Positions 24,790 to 33,960 are shown, counted from the stretch's first letter. The stretch is 64,000 bases of DNA from Macondimonas sp045864775 (GCA_045864775.1 BTVR01000001.1:310001-374000), one strand, 5' to 3'. The notes: generated from the letters alone by a model not told the origin. Program-made: numbers and translations.

Positions 24790-25803
24790 ATGGCTATCAA
24801 GGTGGCAATCAATGGATATGGCCGCATCGGCCGCAACGTCTTGCGGGCGCTGTACGAATCCGGTCGCACCGGGGAAATCCAGATCGTCGCGATCAACGAT
24901 CTGGGCGATGCCAAGACCAATGCGCACCTGACGCGCCACGACACGACCCATGGCAAGTTCCCCGGCACCGTGGCCGTGGAAGGCGACTACATGATCGTCA
25001 ACGGCGACAAGATCCGCGTGCTGGCCAACCGCAACCCCGCCGAGCTGCCCTGGGGCGAACTCGGGGTCGACGTGGTGATGGAATGCACCGGCTTTTTCAC
25101 CAGCAAGGAAAAGGCCTCGGCGCATCTGAAGGGCGGCGCCAAGAAGGTGATCATTTCCGCGCCGGGCGGCAAGGATGTCGACGCCACCATCGTCTACGGC
25201 GTCAACCACGGCGTGCTCAAGGCGAGTGACACGGTCATCAGCAACGCCAGCTGCACCACCAACTGCCTGGCCCCGCTGGTCAAGCCGCTGCACGAGAAGC
25301 TGGGTCTGGTCGAAGGCCTGATGAACACCATCCACGCCTATACCAACGATCAGGTCCTGACCGACGTCTATCACGAGGATCTGCGCCGGGCCCGCAGCGC
25401 CACGCATTCCATGATCCCGACCAAGACCGGCGCCGCGGCGGCCGTGGGTCTGGTGCTGCCGGAGCTCAACGGCAAGCTGGACGGCTTCGCCATTCGCGTG
25501 CCGACCATCAACGTGTCGCTGGTCGATCTCACCTTCACCGCCGGGCGCGCCACCACGGTGGAGGAGGTCAACCAGATCCTCAAGGACGCCGCCGCCGGCG
25601 AACTCAAGGGCATCCTGAACGTGAACGAGGAGCCGCTGGTGTCGGTGGATTTCAACCACAACCCGGCGTCCTCGACCGCGGACCTGACCCTGACCAAGGT
25701 CATCGATGGCCGGCTGGTGAAGGTCTGCTCGTGGTATGACAACGAGTGGGGCTTCTCCAACCGCATGCTGGACACCGCGCTGGCCCTGATGAAGGCGCAG
25801 TAA
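24790..25803 (+). CDS. gap: Glyceraldehyde-3-phosphate dehydrogenase, type I
   Basis: 337 residues. The NAD(P)-binding motif is INGYGRIGRNVLRAL and the catalytic Cys is in SNASCTTNCLAPL with its His further on. WYDNEWGFSNRMLD ends the protein. Whether it is glycolytic or reductive (Calvin cycle) cannot be told from sequence. AGCAGGAG precedes ATG 24790. It lies 39 bases after tkt and 68 before pgk. Confidence 0.96.
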   Translation: MAIKVAINGYGRIGRNVLRALYESGRTGEIQIVAINDLGDAKTNAHLTRHDTTHGKFPGTVAVEGDYMIVNGDKIRVLANRNPAELPWGELGVDVVMECTGFFTSKEKASAHLKGGAKKVIISAPGGKDVDATIVYGVNHGVLKASDTVISNASCTTNCLAPLVKPLHEKLGLVEGLMNTIHAYTNDQVLTDVYHEDLRRARSATHSMIPTKTGAAAAVGLVLPELNGKLDGFAIRVPTINVSLVDLTFTAGRATTVEEVNQILKDAAAGELKGILNVNEEPLVSVDFNHNPASSTADLTLTKVIDGRLVKVCSWYDNEWGFSNRMLDTALALMKAQ

Positions 25804-25871
25804 CGGCGGCGCGGTTCGGGCGGAGCGATCCGCCCGGCGGCTGTTTCGGGATCCGTATGGCGGAGGTTGTG

Positions 25872-27050
25872 ATGGACGTCCTCAAGATGACCGATCTGGA
25901 TCTGCGCGGCAAACGCGTGCTGATCCGTGAAGACCTCAACGTGCCCATCAAGGATGGGCGCATCACCAGCGCTGCCCGCATCGAGGCCAGTCTGCCGACG
26001 CTGCGTGCGGCGCTCGACGCCGGCGCGGCCGTGATGGCGATGTCCCATCTGGGGCGTCCCAAGGAAGGCGCGTTCGACCCGGAGCTGTCACTGGCGCCGG
26101 TGGCGGCTGCATTGGGGCAGGCGCTGGGGCGCGAGGTCCTGCTGGTGCGCGACTGGCTGGGCGGCGTGACGGTGGCGCCGGGGCAACTGGTGTTGCTCGA
26201 AAACGTGCGCTTCAACGTGGGCGAGAAAAAGGACGACGCGGCGCTGGCGCAGCGCATGGCGGCCTTGTGCGACGTCTATGTGATGGATGCCTTCGGCACG
26301 GCGCATCGGGCCGAAGCTTCCACCCATGGCGTGGCCCGTTTTGCCCCGGTGGCCTGCGCCGGGCCTTTGCTGGTGCGCGAACTCGAAGCCTTGGAGCGAG
26401 CGCTGGCGCGTCCCGCCCGTCCGCTGATCGCCATCGTCGCGGGCTCCAAGGTGTCCACCAAGCTCACCATTCTGGAATCCCTGATCGACAAGGTCGACCG
26501 GCTGATTCCCGGCGGCGGCATCGCCAACACCTTCCTCGCCGCGGCGGGGCAGCCCATCGGCAAGTCCCTGCACGAGCCCGAGCTGATCGATGAGGCGCGC
26601 CGCCTGATGGCGGCGGCGCAGGCGAAGGGCGTGGAGATTCCCTTGCCGGTTGATGTGGTGGTGGCCAGCGAGTTCGCCGAGCAGGCCAAGGCGACGGTCA
26701 AGGCCGCCGACGCCGTCGCAGCCGATGAGATGATCCTGGACATTGGCCCGGAAACGGCGCGCCAGTACGCGGCGCTGGCCGCGGCGGCCGGGACCATCGT
26801 CTGGAATGGCCCGGTGGGCGTGTTCGAGTTCCCGGCATTCCGCGAGGGCACGCGTGTGCTGGCGGAGGCGATCGCAGACAGCGCGGCGTTTTCGATCGCC
26901 GGCGGCGGCGATACGCTGGCGGCGATCGACCTGTTCGGCCTGGCGGGTCGCATTTCCTATGTCTCGACGGGCGGCGGCGCCTTTCTGGAATTTCTGGAAG
27001 GCCGAACCTTGCCGGCAGTGGCGGCGCTGCAGGCGCGGGCTGCCGGCTGA
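25872..27050 (+). CDS. pgk: Phosphoglycerate kinase
   Basis: 392 residues. It transfers phosphate between 1,3-bisphosphoglycerate and ADP/ATP. Motifs are VLIREDLNVPIKDGRI, SHLGRPKEG, ENVRFNVGEKKDD and VSTGGGAFLEFLEG, the nucleotide-site glycine run. GGAGG at 25862-25866 favours ATG 25872 over the upstream ATG 25857. In many relatives pyk and fba follow pgk; here a MoxR/VWA pair takes their place. Confidence 0.95.
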   Translation: MDVLKMTDLDLRGKRVLIREDLNVPIKDGRITSAARIEASLPTLRAALDAGAAVMAMSHLGRPKEGAFDPELSLAPVAAALGQALGREVLLVRDWLGGVTVAPGQLVLLENVRFNVGEKKDDAALAQRMAALCDVYVMDAFGTAHRAEASTHGVARFAPVACAGPLLVRELEALERALARPARPLIAIVAGSKVSTKLTILESLIDKVDRLIPGGGIANTFLAAAGQPIGKSLHEPELIDEARRLMAAAQAKGVEIPLPVDVVVASEFAEQAKATVKAADAVAADEMILDIGPETARQYAALAAAAGTIVWNGPVGVFEFPAFREGTRVLAEAIADSAAFSIAGGGDTLAAIDLFGLAGRISYVSTGGGAFLEFLEGRTLPAVAALQARAAG

Positions 27051-27059
27051 CGGCCCGGG

Positions 27060-27083
27060 GTGCGGCGTTTTTGGGCGCCGCAC
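27060..27083 (+). other. GC-rich hairpin between pgk and the MoxR gene
   Basis: GTGCGGCG at 27060-27067 pairs perfectly with CGCCGCAC at 27076-27083 across an 8-base loop. There is no T-run after the stem, so a simple intrinsic terminator is unlikely. It lies just upstream of the ribosome-binding site of the MoxR gene and could act in mRNA processing or partial attenuation. Confidence 0.45.
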
Positions 27084-27106
27084 TGGATCATTGAAAGGAA
27101 CCTCAC

Positions 27107-27955
27107 ATGCGTTTTGAAGGCACCGAAACCTACGTCGCCCCGCGCGAGCTGACTTTGGCCGTGAACGCGGCCATCACGCTGGAGCGGCCCCTCCTGGTCA
27201 AGGGCGAGCCGGGCACCGGCAAGACCTTGCTGGCCGAGGAAGTGGCGCGCGCGCTCGGCCGGCCGCTGTTCCAGTGGCACATCAAGTCAACCAGCAAGGC
27301 CCAGCAGGGGCTGTATGAATACGACGCCGTTTCGCGCCTGCGCGACTCGCAGCTCGGCGATCCGCGGGTGCAGGACATCGCCCACTACATCAAGAAAGGC
27401 CCGCTCTGGGAGGCTTTCGAAAGCCCCGAGCGGCCGGTGCTGTTGATCGACGAGATCGACAAGGCGGACATCGAGTTTCCGAACGATCTGCTCCGCGAAC
27501 TCGACCGCATGGAGTTTTACGTCTACGAAACCCAAACCCTGGTGCGCGCGGCCCACCGGCCCATCATCATCATCACCAGCAACAACGAGAAGGAGCTCCC
27601 GGACGCCTTTCTGCGCCGCTGCTTTTTCCATTACATCCGTTTCCCCGACCGGGAGAACATGCTGCGCATCGTGGACGTGCATTTCCCCGGCATCAAGCAG
27701 GCGCTGGTGCGCGAGGCCATGGAGGTGTTCTTCGACCTGCGCGACGTGCCGGGACTGAAGAAAAAGCCTTCCACCTCCGAGCTGCTGGATTGGCTGAAGC
27801 TCTTGCTGGCCGAGGACATTCCGGCCGAGGCGATCCGCAGCACCGATCCCAACAACCTCATTCCGCCACTCTACGGCGCCCTGCTCAAGAACGAACAGGA
27901 CATCCATCTGTTCGAGCGGCTCGCCTTTATTGCCCGCCGCCAGGGCAATCTCTAA
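27107..27955 (+). CDS. MoxR-family AAA+ ATPase
   Basis: 282 residues. Walker A is KGEPGTGKTLLAEEV near residue 32, Walker B is VLLIDEIDKADIEFPNDLL, sensor 1 is IIITSNNEKELPDAFLRRC. MoxR ATPases act as chaperone-like activators of a metalloenzyme or complex, usually with a VWA-domain partner encoded next to them, as here. AAGGAA at 27095-27100 sets the start. The target is unknown; CbbQ is a related MoxR protein that activates Rubisco, but no Rubisco genes are present. Confidence 0.88.
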   Translation: MRFEGTETYVAPRELTLAVNAAITLERPLLVKGEPGTGKTLLAEEVARALGRPLFQWHIKSTSKAQQGLYEYDAVSRLRDSQLGDPRVQDIAHYIKKGPLWEAFESPERPVLLIDEIDKADIEFPNDLLRELDRMEFYVYETQTLVRAAHRPIIIITSNNEKELPDAFLRRCFFHYIRFPDRENMLRIVDVHFPGIKQALVREAMEVFFDLRDVPGLKKKPSTSELLDWLKLLLAEDIPAEAIRSTDPNNLIPPLYGALLKNEQDIHLFERLAFIARRQGNL

Positions 27956-27984
27956 GCGGCGCGAACGCGCGGGAGGGACGCGGG

Positions 27985-29223
27985 ATGCTGGTCGATTTCT
28001 TTTACGCGCTGCGCCAGGGCGGGGTGCCGGTCAGCATCACCGAATTCCTGAGTCTCCTGGCGGCGCTCGACCGGCGCGTGGTGGTGGCCGACCTGGATGA
28101 TTTCTACTTTCTGGCGCGCACCTGTCTGGTCAAGGACGAACGCTATTACGACCGCTTCGACCGGGTCTTCGGTGCCTATTTCAAGGGCGCCGAGGACCGC
28201 GTCGGTCAACTGGCCCAAGCGGTCGCCGAGGGGCACATCCCCCCTGAATGGCTGGCCCGGCGCCATGAGCTCAATCTGTCGCCCGAGGAACAGGCGCTGG
28301 TGGAGTCCCTGGGCGGCTGGGAAAAGCTGATGGAGGCCTTGCGCGAGCGGCTGGAAAACCAAAAGGAGCGCCACGAGGGAGGCAACCGCAACATCGGCAC
28401 GGCCGGGCGCTCGCCCTTCGGCGCGCATGGCTACAACCCCGAGGGGGTGCGCATCGGCCAGGGTGGCCCGCGCCATCGCAGCGCGGTGAAAGTCTGGGAT
28501 CAGCGCGAGTTCCGCAACTACGACGATCAGGTCGAACTCGGCACGCGCAACATCAAGGTCGCGCTCAAGCGCCTGCGCCAGTTCGTGCGCGAGGGCAACG
28601 AGCTGGAACTCGATCTCGACGACACCATCCGCTCCACCGCGCGCAATGCCGGCTACCTCGACCTCAAACTGGTGCCCGAGCGGCGCAATCAGGTCAAGGT
28701 GCTGCTGTTCATGGATGTCGGCGGTTCCATGGACGATCACGTGCGTGTGGCCCAGGAACTCTTTTCCGCAGCGCGCTCCGAATTCAAGCACTTGGAATAC
28801 TTCTATTTCCACAACTTTCTCTACGAATGGCTGTGGAAGGACAACCGGCGGCGGCGCACCGAGCGCATGCCGACAGCGGACGTGCTGGCGACCTTCGGGC
28901 CGGATTACAAGGTGATCTTCGTCGGCGATGCCACCATGAGCCCCTATGAAATCCTGCACGAGGGCGGCAGCATCGAGCATCACAACCCGGAGGCGGGCGC
29001 GGTGTGGATGCGGCGGCTGCAGGCGCATTTCCGGCGCATCATCTGGCTCAATCCCGAGCCCGAGAGCCGTTGGGAAGGCACGCCCTCGATCTCGATCGTG
29101 CGCCAGCTCATGGATGGGCAGATGTATCCGCTGACGCTGGACGGTCTCACGCAGGGCCTGCGGGCGCTCAATACCGGGCGCGGTGCCGGCGCCGGCGTGC
29201 GCCCGCATGAGCCTGTCCTCTGA
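27985..29223 (+). CDS. VWA domain protein (CoxE-like), MoxR partner
   Basis: 412 residues from ATG 27985, with GGGAGG about 10 bases upstream. The N-terminal half is helical (GVPVSITEFLSLLAAL; YYDRFDRVFGAYFKG). The VWA domain begins near residue 230 with VKVLLFMDVGGSMDD. The metal-binding site reads DxGxS instead of the classical DxSxS. The pairing with the upstream MoxR gene, 29 bases away, is the standard ATPase/substrate-adaptor arrangement. Related pairs assist cofactor insertion into metalloenzymes, but no target gene is adjacent. Confidence 0.82.
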   Translation: MLVDFFYALRQGGVPVSITEFLSLLAALDRRVVVADLDDFYFLARTCLVKDERYYDRFDRVFGAYFKGAEDRVGQLAQAVAEGHIPPEWLARRHELNLSPEEQALVESLGGWEKLMEALRERLENQKERHEGGNRNIGTAGRSPFGAHGYNPEGVRIGQGGPRHRSAVKVWDQREFRNYDDQVELGTRNIKVALKRLRQFVREGNELELDLDDTIRSTARNAGYLDLKLVPERRNQVKVLLFMDVGGSMDDHVRVAQELFSAARSEFKHLEYFYFHNFLYEWLWKDNRRRRTERMPTADVLATFGPDYKVIFVGDATMSPYEILHEGGSIEHHNPEAGAVWMRRLQAHFRRIIWLNPEPESRWEGTPSISIVRQLMDGQMYPLTLDGLTQGLRALNTGRGAGAGVRPHEPVL

Positions 29224-30082
29224 GCGCGGCGGGACGCAGGTGAGCGAAGCGGCGACAGCTTGGCCATTTGCCCACCTGCTCGGCGCGCGGCGCGTGAGGA
29301 CGGCAGCGTTCGGGCCGCATCCCCGGCAGATGCTGGATGTCTACGCGCCGCGAGCGGTCCAGGGGCTGCCTGTCGTCGTGTTCTTTTACGGCGGGCGCTG
29401 GAAACAGGGCAGCCGGCGGCAATATGCCCTCCTGGCGCGTCGCTTGGCCGCCATGGGCGCGGTCGTGATCGTGCCCGACTATCGGCTGTACCCGCAGGTG
29501 CGTTTCCCGACCTTCGTTGAAGATGGCGCCGCTGCGGTCGATTGGGCGCTGCGCCATGCCCCCGCGCTGGGCGGCGATCCAGACCGGCTCTATCTGATGG
29601 GCCATTCGGCGGGTGCACACATCGGCGCCTTGCTCGCGCTCGATGCGCGCCACCTCGCCGTGCATGGTCGCGCGCCCGCGGCGCTGGCCGGTTTCATCGG
29701 ATTGGCGGGGCCCTATGATTTCCTGCCCTTCCAGAACGAGGAACTCGCCGATACCTTCGGTCCGGCGGAGAGCCACGAGGCCTCCCAGCCGATCCACCAC
29801 GTCGATGGGCGCAATCCACCGTTCCTGTTGCTGCACGGCTCCAGGGACAAGGTGGTGGGTCCCGGCAACAGCAAGCGCCTCTGGCGGCGGATCGAGGCGT
29901 GCGGCGGCCGGGCGCGCATGGTGTTTCTGGCGCAGGCCAACCACGTCAACATCCTGTGGGGGCTGTTGATGCCGTTCCCGGCGCATCTGGCGCCGATCCG
30001 CCGCGAGGTGGCCGGCTTCGTGCTGGACGGTGGATCGACGCGGCTACCCGCGCCCCCGAGCGATTTTCTGTCTCTGGGCTAA
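29207..30082 (+). CDS. Alpha/beta hydrolase, carboxylesterase-like
   Basis: About 291 residues from ATG 29207 (inside the last codons of the VWA gene); GTG 29240 is an equally possible start. The fold is of the esterase/kynurenine-formamidase type: oxyanion region VVVFFYGGRWKQGS in place of HGGG, nucleophile LMGHSAGAHIGALLA, then GSRDKVVGPGNS carrying the acid and NHVNI the likely catalytic His. No signal peptide is evident, so it is probably cytoplasmic. The substrate is unknown. Confidence 0.75.
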   Translation: MSLSSERGGTQVSEAATAWPFAHLLGARRVRTAAFGPHPRQMLDVYAPRAVQGLPVVVFFYGGRWKQGSRRQYALLARRLAAMGAVVIVPDYRLYPQVRFPTFVEDGAAAVDWALRHAPALGGDPDRLYLMGHSAGAHIGALLALDARHLAVHGRAPAALAGFIGLAGPYDFLPFQNEELADTFGPAESHEASQPIHHVDGRNPPFLLLHGSRDKVVGPGNSKRLWRRIEACGGRARMVFLAQANHVNILWGLLMPFPAHLAPIRREVAGFVLDGGSTRLPAPPSDFLSLG

Positions 30083-30120
30083 GCACGGTACCGGCCCCGG
30101 TTCTCGAGGAGCATGGCTTT

Positions 30121-30939
30121 TTGCGCATCATGACGCTCAACCTCAACGGCATCCGTTCGGCGACCAGCAAGGGCTTCCTGAGCTGGCTGCCAAGCCAGGC
30201 GGCCGATCTGGTCTGCCTGCAGGAGCTCAAGGCCCAGGATGGCGATCTCACAGCGGCGATGCGTCATCCGCCAGGATATGTCGGCTATTTTCACTGCGCG
30301 GAAAAAAAGGGCTATAGCGGCGTCGGACTGTACACCCGGGTCGCGCCCACGCAGGTGGTGGAGGGCCTCGGCATCCCCGAGATCGACGCCGAGGGCCGTT
30401 ATCTGGAACTGGTCTATCCGGGGCTGTCGGTGATCTCGGTGTATCTGCCCTCGGGATCGAGCGGCGAACATCGCCAGGCGGCAAAATTTCATTTCATGGA
30501 ACGTTTTTTCGATCATCTGGCGCGGCTGGCCGGTTCGGGGATGCAGGTTCTCTTGTGTGGGGACTGGAACATCGCGCACCGGGAGATCGACCTCAAAAAC
30601 TGGCGCGGCAACCAGAAGAACTCCGGCTTTCTGCCCGAGGAGCGGGCCTGGCTGAGCCGCGTGTTCGACGAGCTGGGCTGGGTGGACGTCTACCGGCGGC
30701 TTCATCCCGAGGCCACGGGCGAGGGTTATACGTGGTGGAGCAACCGCGGTCAGGCATGGGCCAAAAACGTCGGCTGGCGCATCGATTATCAGATCGCCAC
30801 TCCGCAGCTGGCGGCGAGCGCCCGCGCTGCCAGCATCTATAAGGCCGAGCGCTTCAGCGATCACGCGGCGCTCACCATCGATTATGACTGGCCGCTGCCC
30901 TGGGCCGCCGCATCCTCTGCGCCGATCGAGGTGCCATGA
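30121..30939 (+). CDS. xthA: Exodeoxyribonuclease III / AP endonuclease
   Basis: Repairs abasic sites and removes blocked 3' ends. 272 residues from TTG 30121, preceded by GAGGAG at 30105-30110; this gives the usual MRIMTLNLNGIR start, whereas ATG 30130 would cut into the first strand. Catalytic residues are visible in LQELKAQ, GDWNIAHREIDLKNW and FSDHAALTIDYDW. Its stop overlaps the ampG start (ATGA). Confidence 0.92.
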   Translation: MRIMTLNLNGIRSATSKGFLSWLPSQAADLVCLQELKAQDGDLTAAMRHPPGYVGYFHCAEKKGYSGVGLYTRVAPTQVVEGLGIPEIDAEGRYLELVYPGLSVISVYLPSGSSGEHRQAAKFHFMERFFDHLARLAGSGMQVLLCGDWNIAHREIDLKNWRGNQKNSGFLPEERAWLSRVFDELGWVDVYRRLHPEATGEGYTWWSNRGQAWAKNVGWRIDYQIATPQLAASARAASIYKAERFSDHAALTIDYDWPLPWAAASSAPIEVP

Positions 30940-32222
30940 GCGCGCAGGACCATACGGCCGCGGCGCCATCGGCCTGGAAGGCGCTGGGGCGGCATCCGGC
31001 GCTGTGGCGCGTGACCTTGCTGGCCTTCGCCTCCGGTCTGCCGCTGGCGCTGTCCGGCGGCACGCTGCAGGCCTGGCTCGCCGATGTGCGCATCGACATC
31101 CGCACCATCGGCATCTTCAGTCTGGTGGGTTTGCCCTACACGCTGAAATTCCTCTGGGCGCCGTTGTTCGACCGCTACGCCTTGCTGGGCATGGGGCGCC
31201 GGCGCGGGGGCTTGCTGCTGACGCAGATCGCGCTGATCGCGGCGCTGCTGGCCATGTCCTGCCTCGATCCGCGATCGGACGTGGCCCTGCTCGGACTGCT
31301 CGCGCTCGTGCTGGCGTTCGCTTCGGCTTCCCAGGACATCGTTTTCGATGCCTATCGCACCGAGGTGTTGCCGGCACCGCTGCGCGGGCTGGGCGCGGGT
31401 CTCACCAATACGGGTTACCGGCTGGCCATGCTGACCTCGGGCGCTCTGGCCCTGGTGCTGGCCGGATCCCTTGGCTGGGTCGTCACCTATCGCGTCATGG
31501 CCGCATTGATGGGCGGCGCCGTTATGATCACCCTGCTCAGTCCCGAGCCGCCGGTCCCGGCGGCTGTACCCCACCGGCTGGTGGAGGCGCTGCGGGAACC
31601 CTTGCGTGCCTTTCTTGCGCGCCCCGCGGCGTGGGCGTTCCTGATCCTGATCGTGCTGTACAAGTTCGGCGATGCCTTCGCCGCCACCTTGAGCACGGCT
31701 TTTCTGGTGCAGGGGGTCGGTTTCAGCGTGGCGGAGGTCGGTGTCGTCAACAAGGGGGTCGGGATCGCGGCGGCCTTGGCGGGCGCCGTAGCCGGTGGCG
31801 CGCTCATGGTGCGCTGGGGCTTGCTCCGGGCGCTGCTGGTGTTCGGCCTGTTCCAGGCGCTGACCAATCTCCTGTTCGCCGGACTGGCCCTCGCCGGCAA
31901 GAGCCACGCCATGCTCGTCGCCGCGGTGGTCGGCGAGCAACTCTTCGGTGGCATGGGCTCGGCCGCTTTCGTGGCTTTGCTGATGGCCCTATGCGATGTG
32001 CGTTATACGGCGACGCAGTACGCGCTTTTTTCGGCGCTCGCGGCCTTGGCGCGCGTGTTCATTGGGCCGCCGGCTGGCTATCTGGTGGCAGACGTCGGCT
32101 GGCCGGTGTTCTTCATGCTGACCTTTGTGGCTTCCCTGCCGGCCTTGGGTCTGGTGCTCTACCTGGCAGCGCCGATCCGCGCCCTGGATCGGCCGGGCGC
32201 GGATGGGCGGGCGGCGACATGA
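30936..32222 (+). CDS. ampG: AmpG-family muropeptide MFS transporter
   Basis: 428 residues with 12 predicted membrane helices. It imports anhydro-muropeptides for cell-wall recycling. Typical segments are LAFASGLPLALSGGTLQAWL, GLPYTLKFLWAPLFDRY, SASQDIVFDAYRTEVL and NKGVGIAAALAGAVAGG. The ATG overlaps the xthA stop and the stop overlaps the Rieske gene start. Its position two genes before glmU fits cell-wall precursor supply. Confidence 0.9.
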   Translation: MSAQDHTAAAPSAWKALGRHPALWRVTLLAFASGLPLALSGGTLQAWLADVRIDIRTIGIFSLVGLPYTLKFLWAPLFDRYALLGMGRRRGGLLLTQIALIAALLAMSCLDPRSDVALLGLLALVLAFASASQDIVFDAYRTEVLPAPLRGLGAGLTNTGYRLAMLTSGALALVLAGSLGWVVTYRVMAALMGGAVMITLLSPEPPVPAAVPHRLVEALREPLRAFLARPAAWAFLILIVLYKFGDAFAATLSTAFLVQGVGFSVAEVGVVNKGVGIAAALAGAVAGGALMVRWGLLRALLVFGLFQALTNLLFAGLALAGKSHAMLVAAVVGEQLFGGMGSAAFVALLMALCDVRYTATQYALFSALAALARVFIGPPAGYLVADVGWPVFFMLTFVASLPALGLVLYLAAPIRALDRPGADGRAAT

Positions 32223-32593
32223 CGATCCGGATCTGTCGCTTGTCCGACCTGCCCGATCCGGGCAGCCGAGGTTTCGAACTGGGACAGGACGCGGAGCCGC
32301 GCTCCTGCGTGCTGGTACGGCGCGGGAATGCGGTCTGGGCTTATGAAAACCGCTGTCCGCACACCGGCGCGCCGCTCGACTGGCGGCCGGGGCAGGTGCT
32401 GAATCCGGAAGGAACGCACATCCAGTGCGCGCTGCATCTGGCCCAGTTCCGCATGGACGACGGTCTGTGTCTCCACGGGCCCTGTGTCGGCCAGTTTCTG
32501 CGTCCGGTCGCGGTCCGGCTGGAGGGCGCATGGATCGTGCTGGCGACTCCGAATAGGGTCGCATCATTCTCGAGCGAGGAAGCAGACGGATGA
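32219..32593 (+). CDS. Small Rieske 2Fe-2S protein
   Basis: 124 residues with one Rieske domain: ligand pairs CPHTGAPLDW and CALHLAQF (CxH and CxxH). There is no signal peptide or membrane anchor, so it is a soluble ferredoxin-like carrier. Proteins of this kind occur next to unrelated enzymes in many gammaproteobacteria, and the partner is unknown. It is linked to ampG and glmU by 4-base overlaps. Confidence 0.85.
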   Translation: MTIRICRLSDLPDPGSRGFELGQDAEPRSCVLVRRGNAVWAYENRCPHTGAPLDWRPGQVLNPEGTHIQCALHLAQFRMDDGLCLHGPCVGQFLRPVAVRLEGAWIVLATPNRVASFSSEEADG

Positions 32594-33960
32594 CGACGAG
32601 TGTGATCGTGCTGGCCGCGGGCAAGGGCACGCGCATGAACAGCGCACTGCCCAAGGTGTTGCAACCGCTCGGCGGCGAGCCCCTGCTGGCTCATGTGCTG
32701 GCCGCGGCGCGGGCGCTGTCGCCGCAGACGATCCACGTGGTCGCGGGGCACGGCATGGCGGCGGTTCAGACGGCGTGTCCCGGCGATGATCTGCACTGGG
32801 TGGAACAGCGCGAGCAGCGCGGCACGGGGCATGCCGTGGCCCAGGCCCTGCTGCATCTCGCCGAAGGCTCGGCGCTCATCCTCTACGGCGACGTGCCGCT
32901 GGTCCCGCCCCGGACGCTCGCGTCGCTGCGCGACGCCGCCGGGGAGGGCATTGCGCTCCTGGTGATGCAGGCGGCCGATCCGACGGGGTACGGGCGGATC
33001 TTGCGCGACGCGGCAGGCCGTGTGCAGGGCATCGTCGAGGAACGCGATGCGACGGCCGCGATGCGCGCCATAGGCGAGGTCAATACCGGGCTCATGGCCG
33101 CGCCGGTCGCGCTGCTGCGGCGTTACCTGCCACGCGTGCAACCGCGCAATGCCCAGAGCGAGTATTACCTGACCGATGTGGTGGCCCTGGCCGTGGCCGA
33201 TGGTGTGGCGGTGAGCACAGTCGCCGCGGAGGATCCGGACGATGCACTCGGGGTCAACGACCGACTGCAACTGGCTTATGCGGAGCGAACATTGCAGTGT
33301 CGCCGGGCCGAGGCGCTGCTGCGCGCCGGTGTGACGCTGGCCGACCCGGCGCGCCTGGACGTGCGCGGCGAACTCCTCTGCGGGCGCGATGTGTTCATCG
33401 ATGTGAATGCCGTGTTCGAGGGCCGCGTCGTGCTGGGCGACGGGGTGCGCATCGGGCCGAACGCCGTGCTGCGCAACTGCGCGCTGGGTGCGGGGGTGGA
33501 GGTGCTCGCCTTTTCCCACCTCGACGGCGCCCGGGTGGGGGATCGCGCCCGTATCGGGCCCTATGCGCGCCTGCGACCCGGCGCCGAGCTGGCCTGTGAA
33601 ACCCACATCGGCAACTTCGTCGAGGTCAAGCAGGCCACGGTCGGCCGAGGCTCGAAGGTCAATCACCTGAGCTACATCGGTGATGCCGAGATCGGTGAGC
33701 GGGTGAACGTGGGCGCGGGCACCATCACCTGCAACTACGACGGCGTCCACAAGCACCGCACGGTGATCGCAGACGACGCCTTCATCGGTTCGGGCAGCGA
33801 ACTGGTCGCGCCCGTGACGGTGGGCGAGGGGGCCACCGTGGGTGCCGGCACGACCCTGCGCAAGGATGCGCCGGCGCATCAGCTCACCGTGGGCGGCGGA
33901 CGGCAGGTGAGCCTGCCGCACTGGCGCCGGCCGGCTCCCAAGGACCGGGACTCCGGCTGA
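32590..33960 (+). CDS. glmU: Bifunctional UDP-GlcNAc pyrophosphorylase / GlcN-1-P acetyltransferase
   Basis: Makes UDP-N-acetylglucosamine for peptidoglycan and LPS. 456 residues. The N-terminal uridyltransferase has VLAAGKGTRMNSALPK, GTGHAVAQAL and YGDVPLV. The C-terminal left-handed beta helix has repeated hexapeptides such as IGPNAVLRN and VGAGTITCNYDGVHKH with catalytic GSGSELVAPV nearby. GAGGA at 32576-32580 precedes the start, which overlaps the Rieske gene stop. Elsewhere glmU is often near atp genes; that is not the case here. Confidence 0.97.
   Translation: MTTSVIVLAAGKGTRMNSALPKVLQPLGGEPLLAHVLAAARALSPQTIHVVAGHGMAAVQTACPGDDLHWVEQREQRGTGHAVAQALLHLAEGSALILYGDVPLVPPRTLASLRDAAGEGIALLVMQAADPTGYGRILRDAAGRVQGIVEERDATAAMRAIGEVNTGLMAAPVALLRRYLPRVQPRNAQSEYYLTDVVALAVADGVAVSTVAAEDPDDALGVNDRLQLAYAERTLQCRRAEALLRAGVTLADPARLDVRGELLCGRDVFIDVNAVFEGRVVLGDGVRIGPNAVLRNCALGAGVEVLAFSHLDGARVGDRARIGPYARLRPGAELACETHIGNFVEVKQATVGRGSKVNHLSYIGDAEIGERVNVGAGTITCNYDGVHKHRTVIADDAFIGSGSELVAPVTVGEGATVGAGTTLRKDAPAHQLTVGGGRQVSLPHWRRPAPKDRDSG

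Noticed and set aside
22762..25659. A very long open frame (965 codons) on the minus strand opposite transketolase and GAPDH
   Set aside because: The plus strand encodes two unmistakable enzymes. The antisense frame has no recognisable motif and reflects GC-rich third positions.
27107..29223. Naming the MoxR/VWA genes cbbQ and cbbO
   Set aside because: No Rubisco genes are present and the VWA protein looks CoxE-like; the carbon-metabolism neighbourhood alone is not enough.
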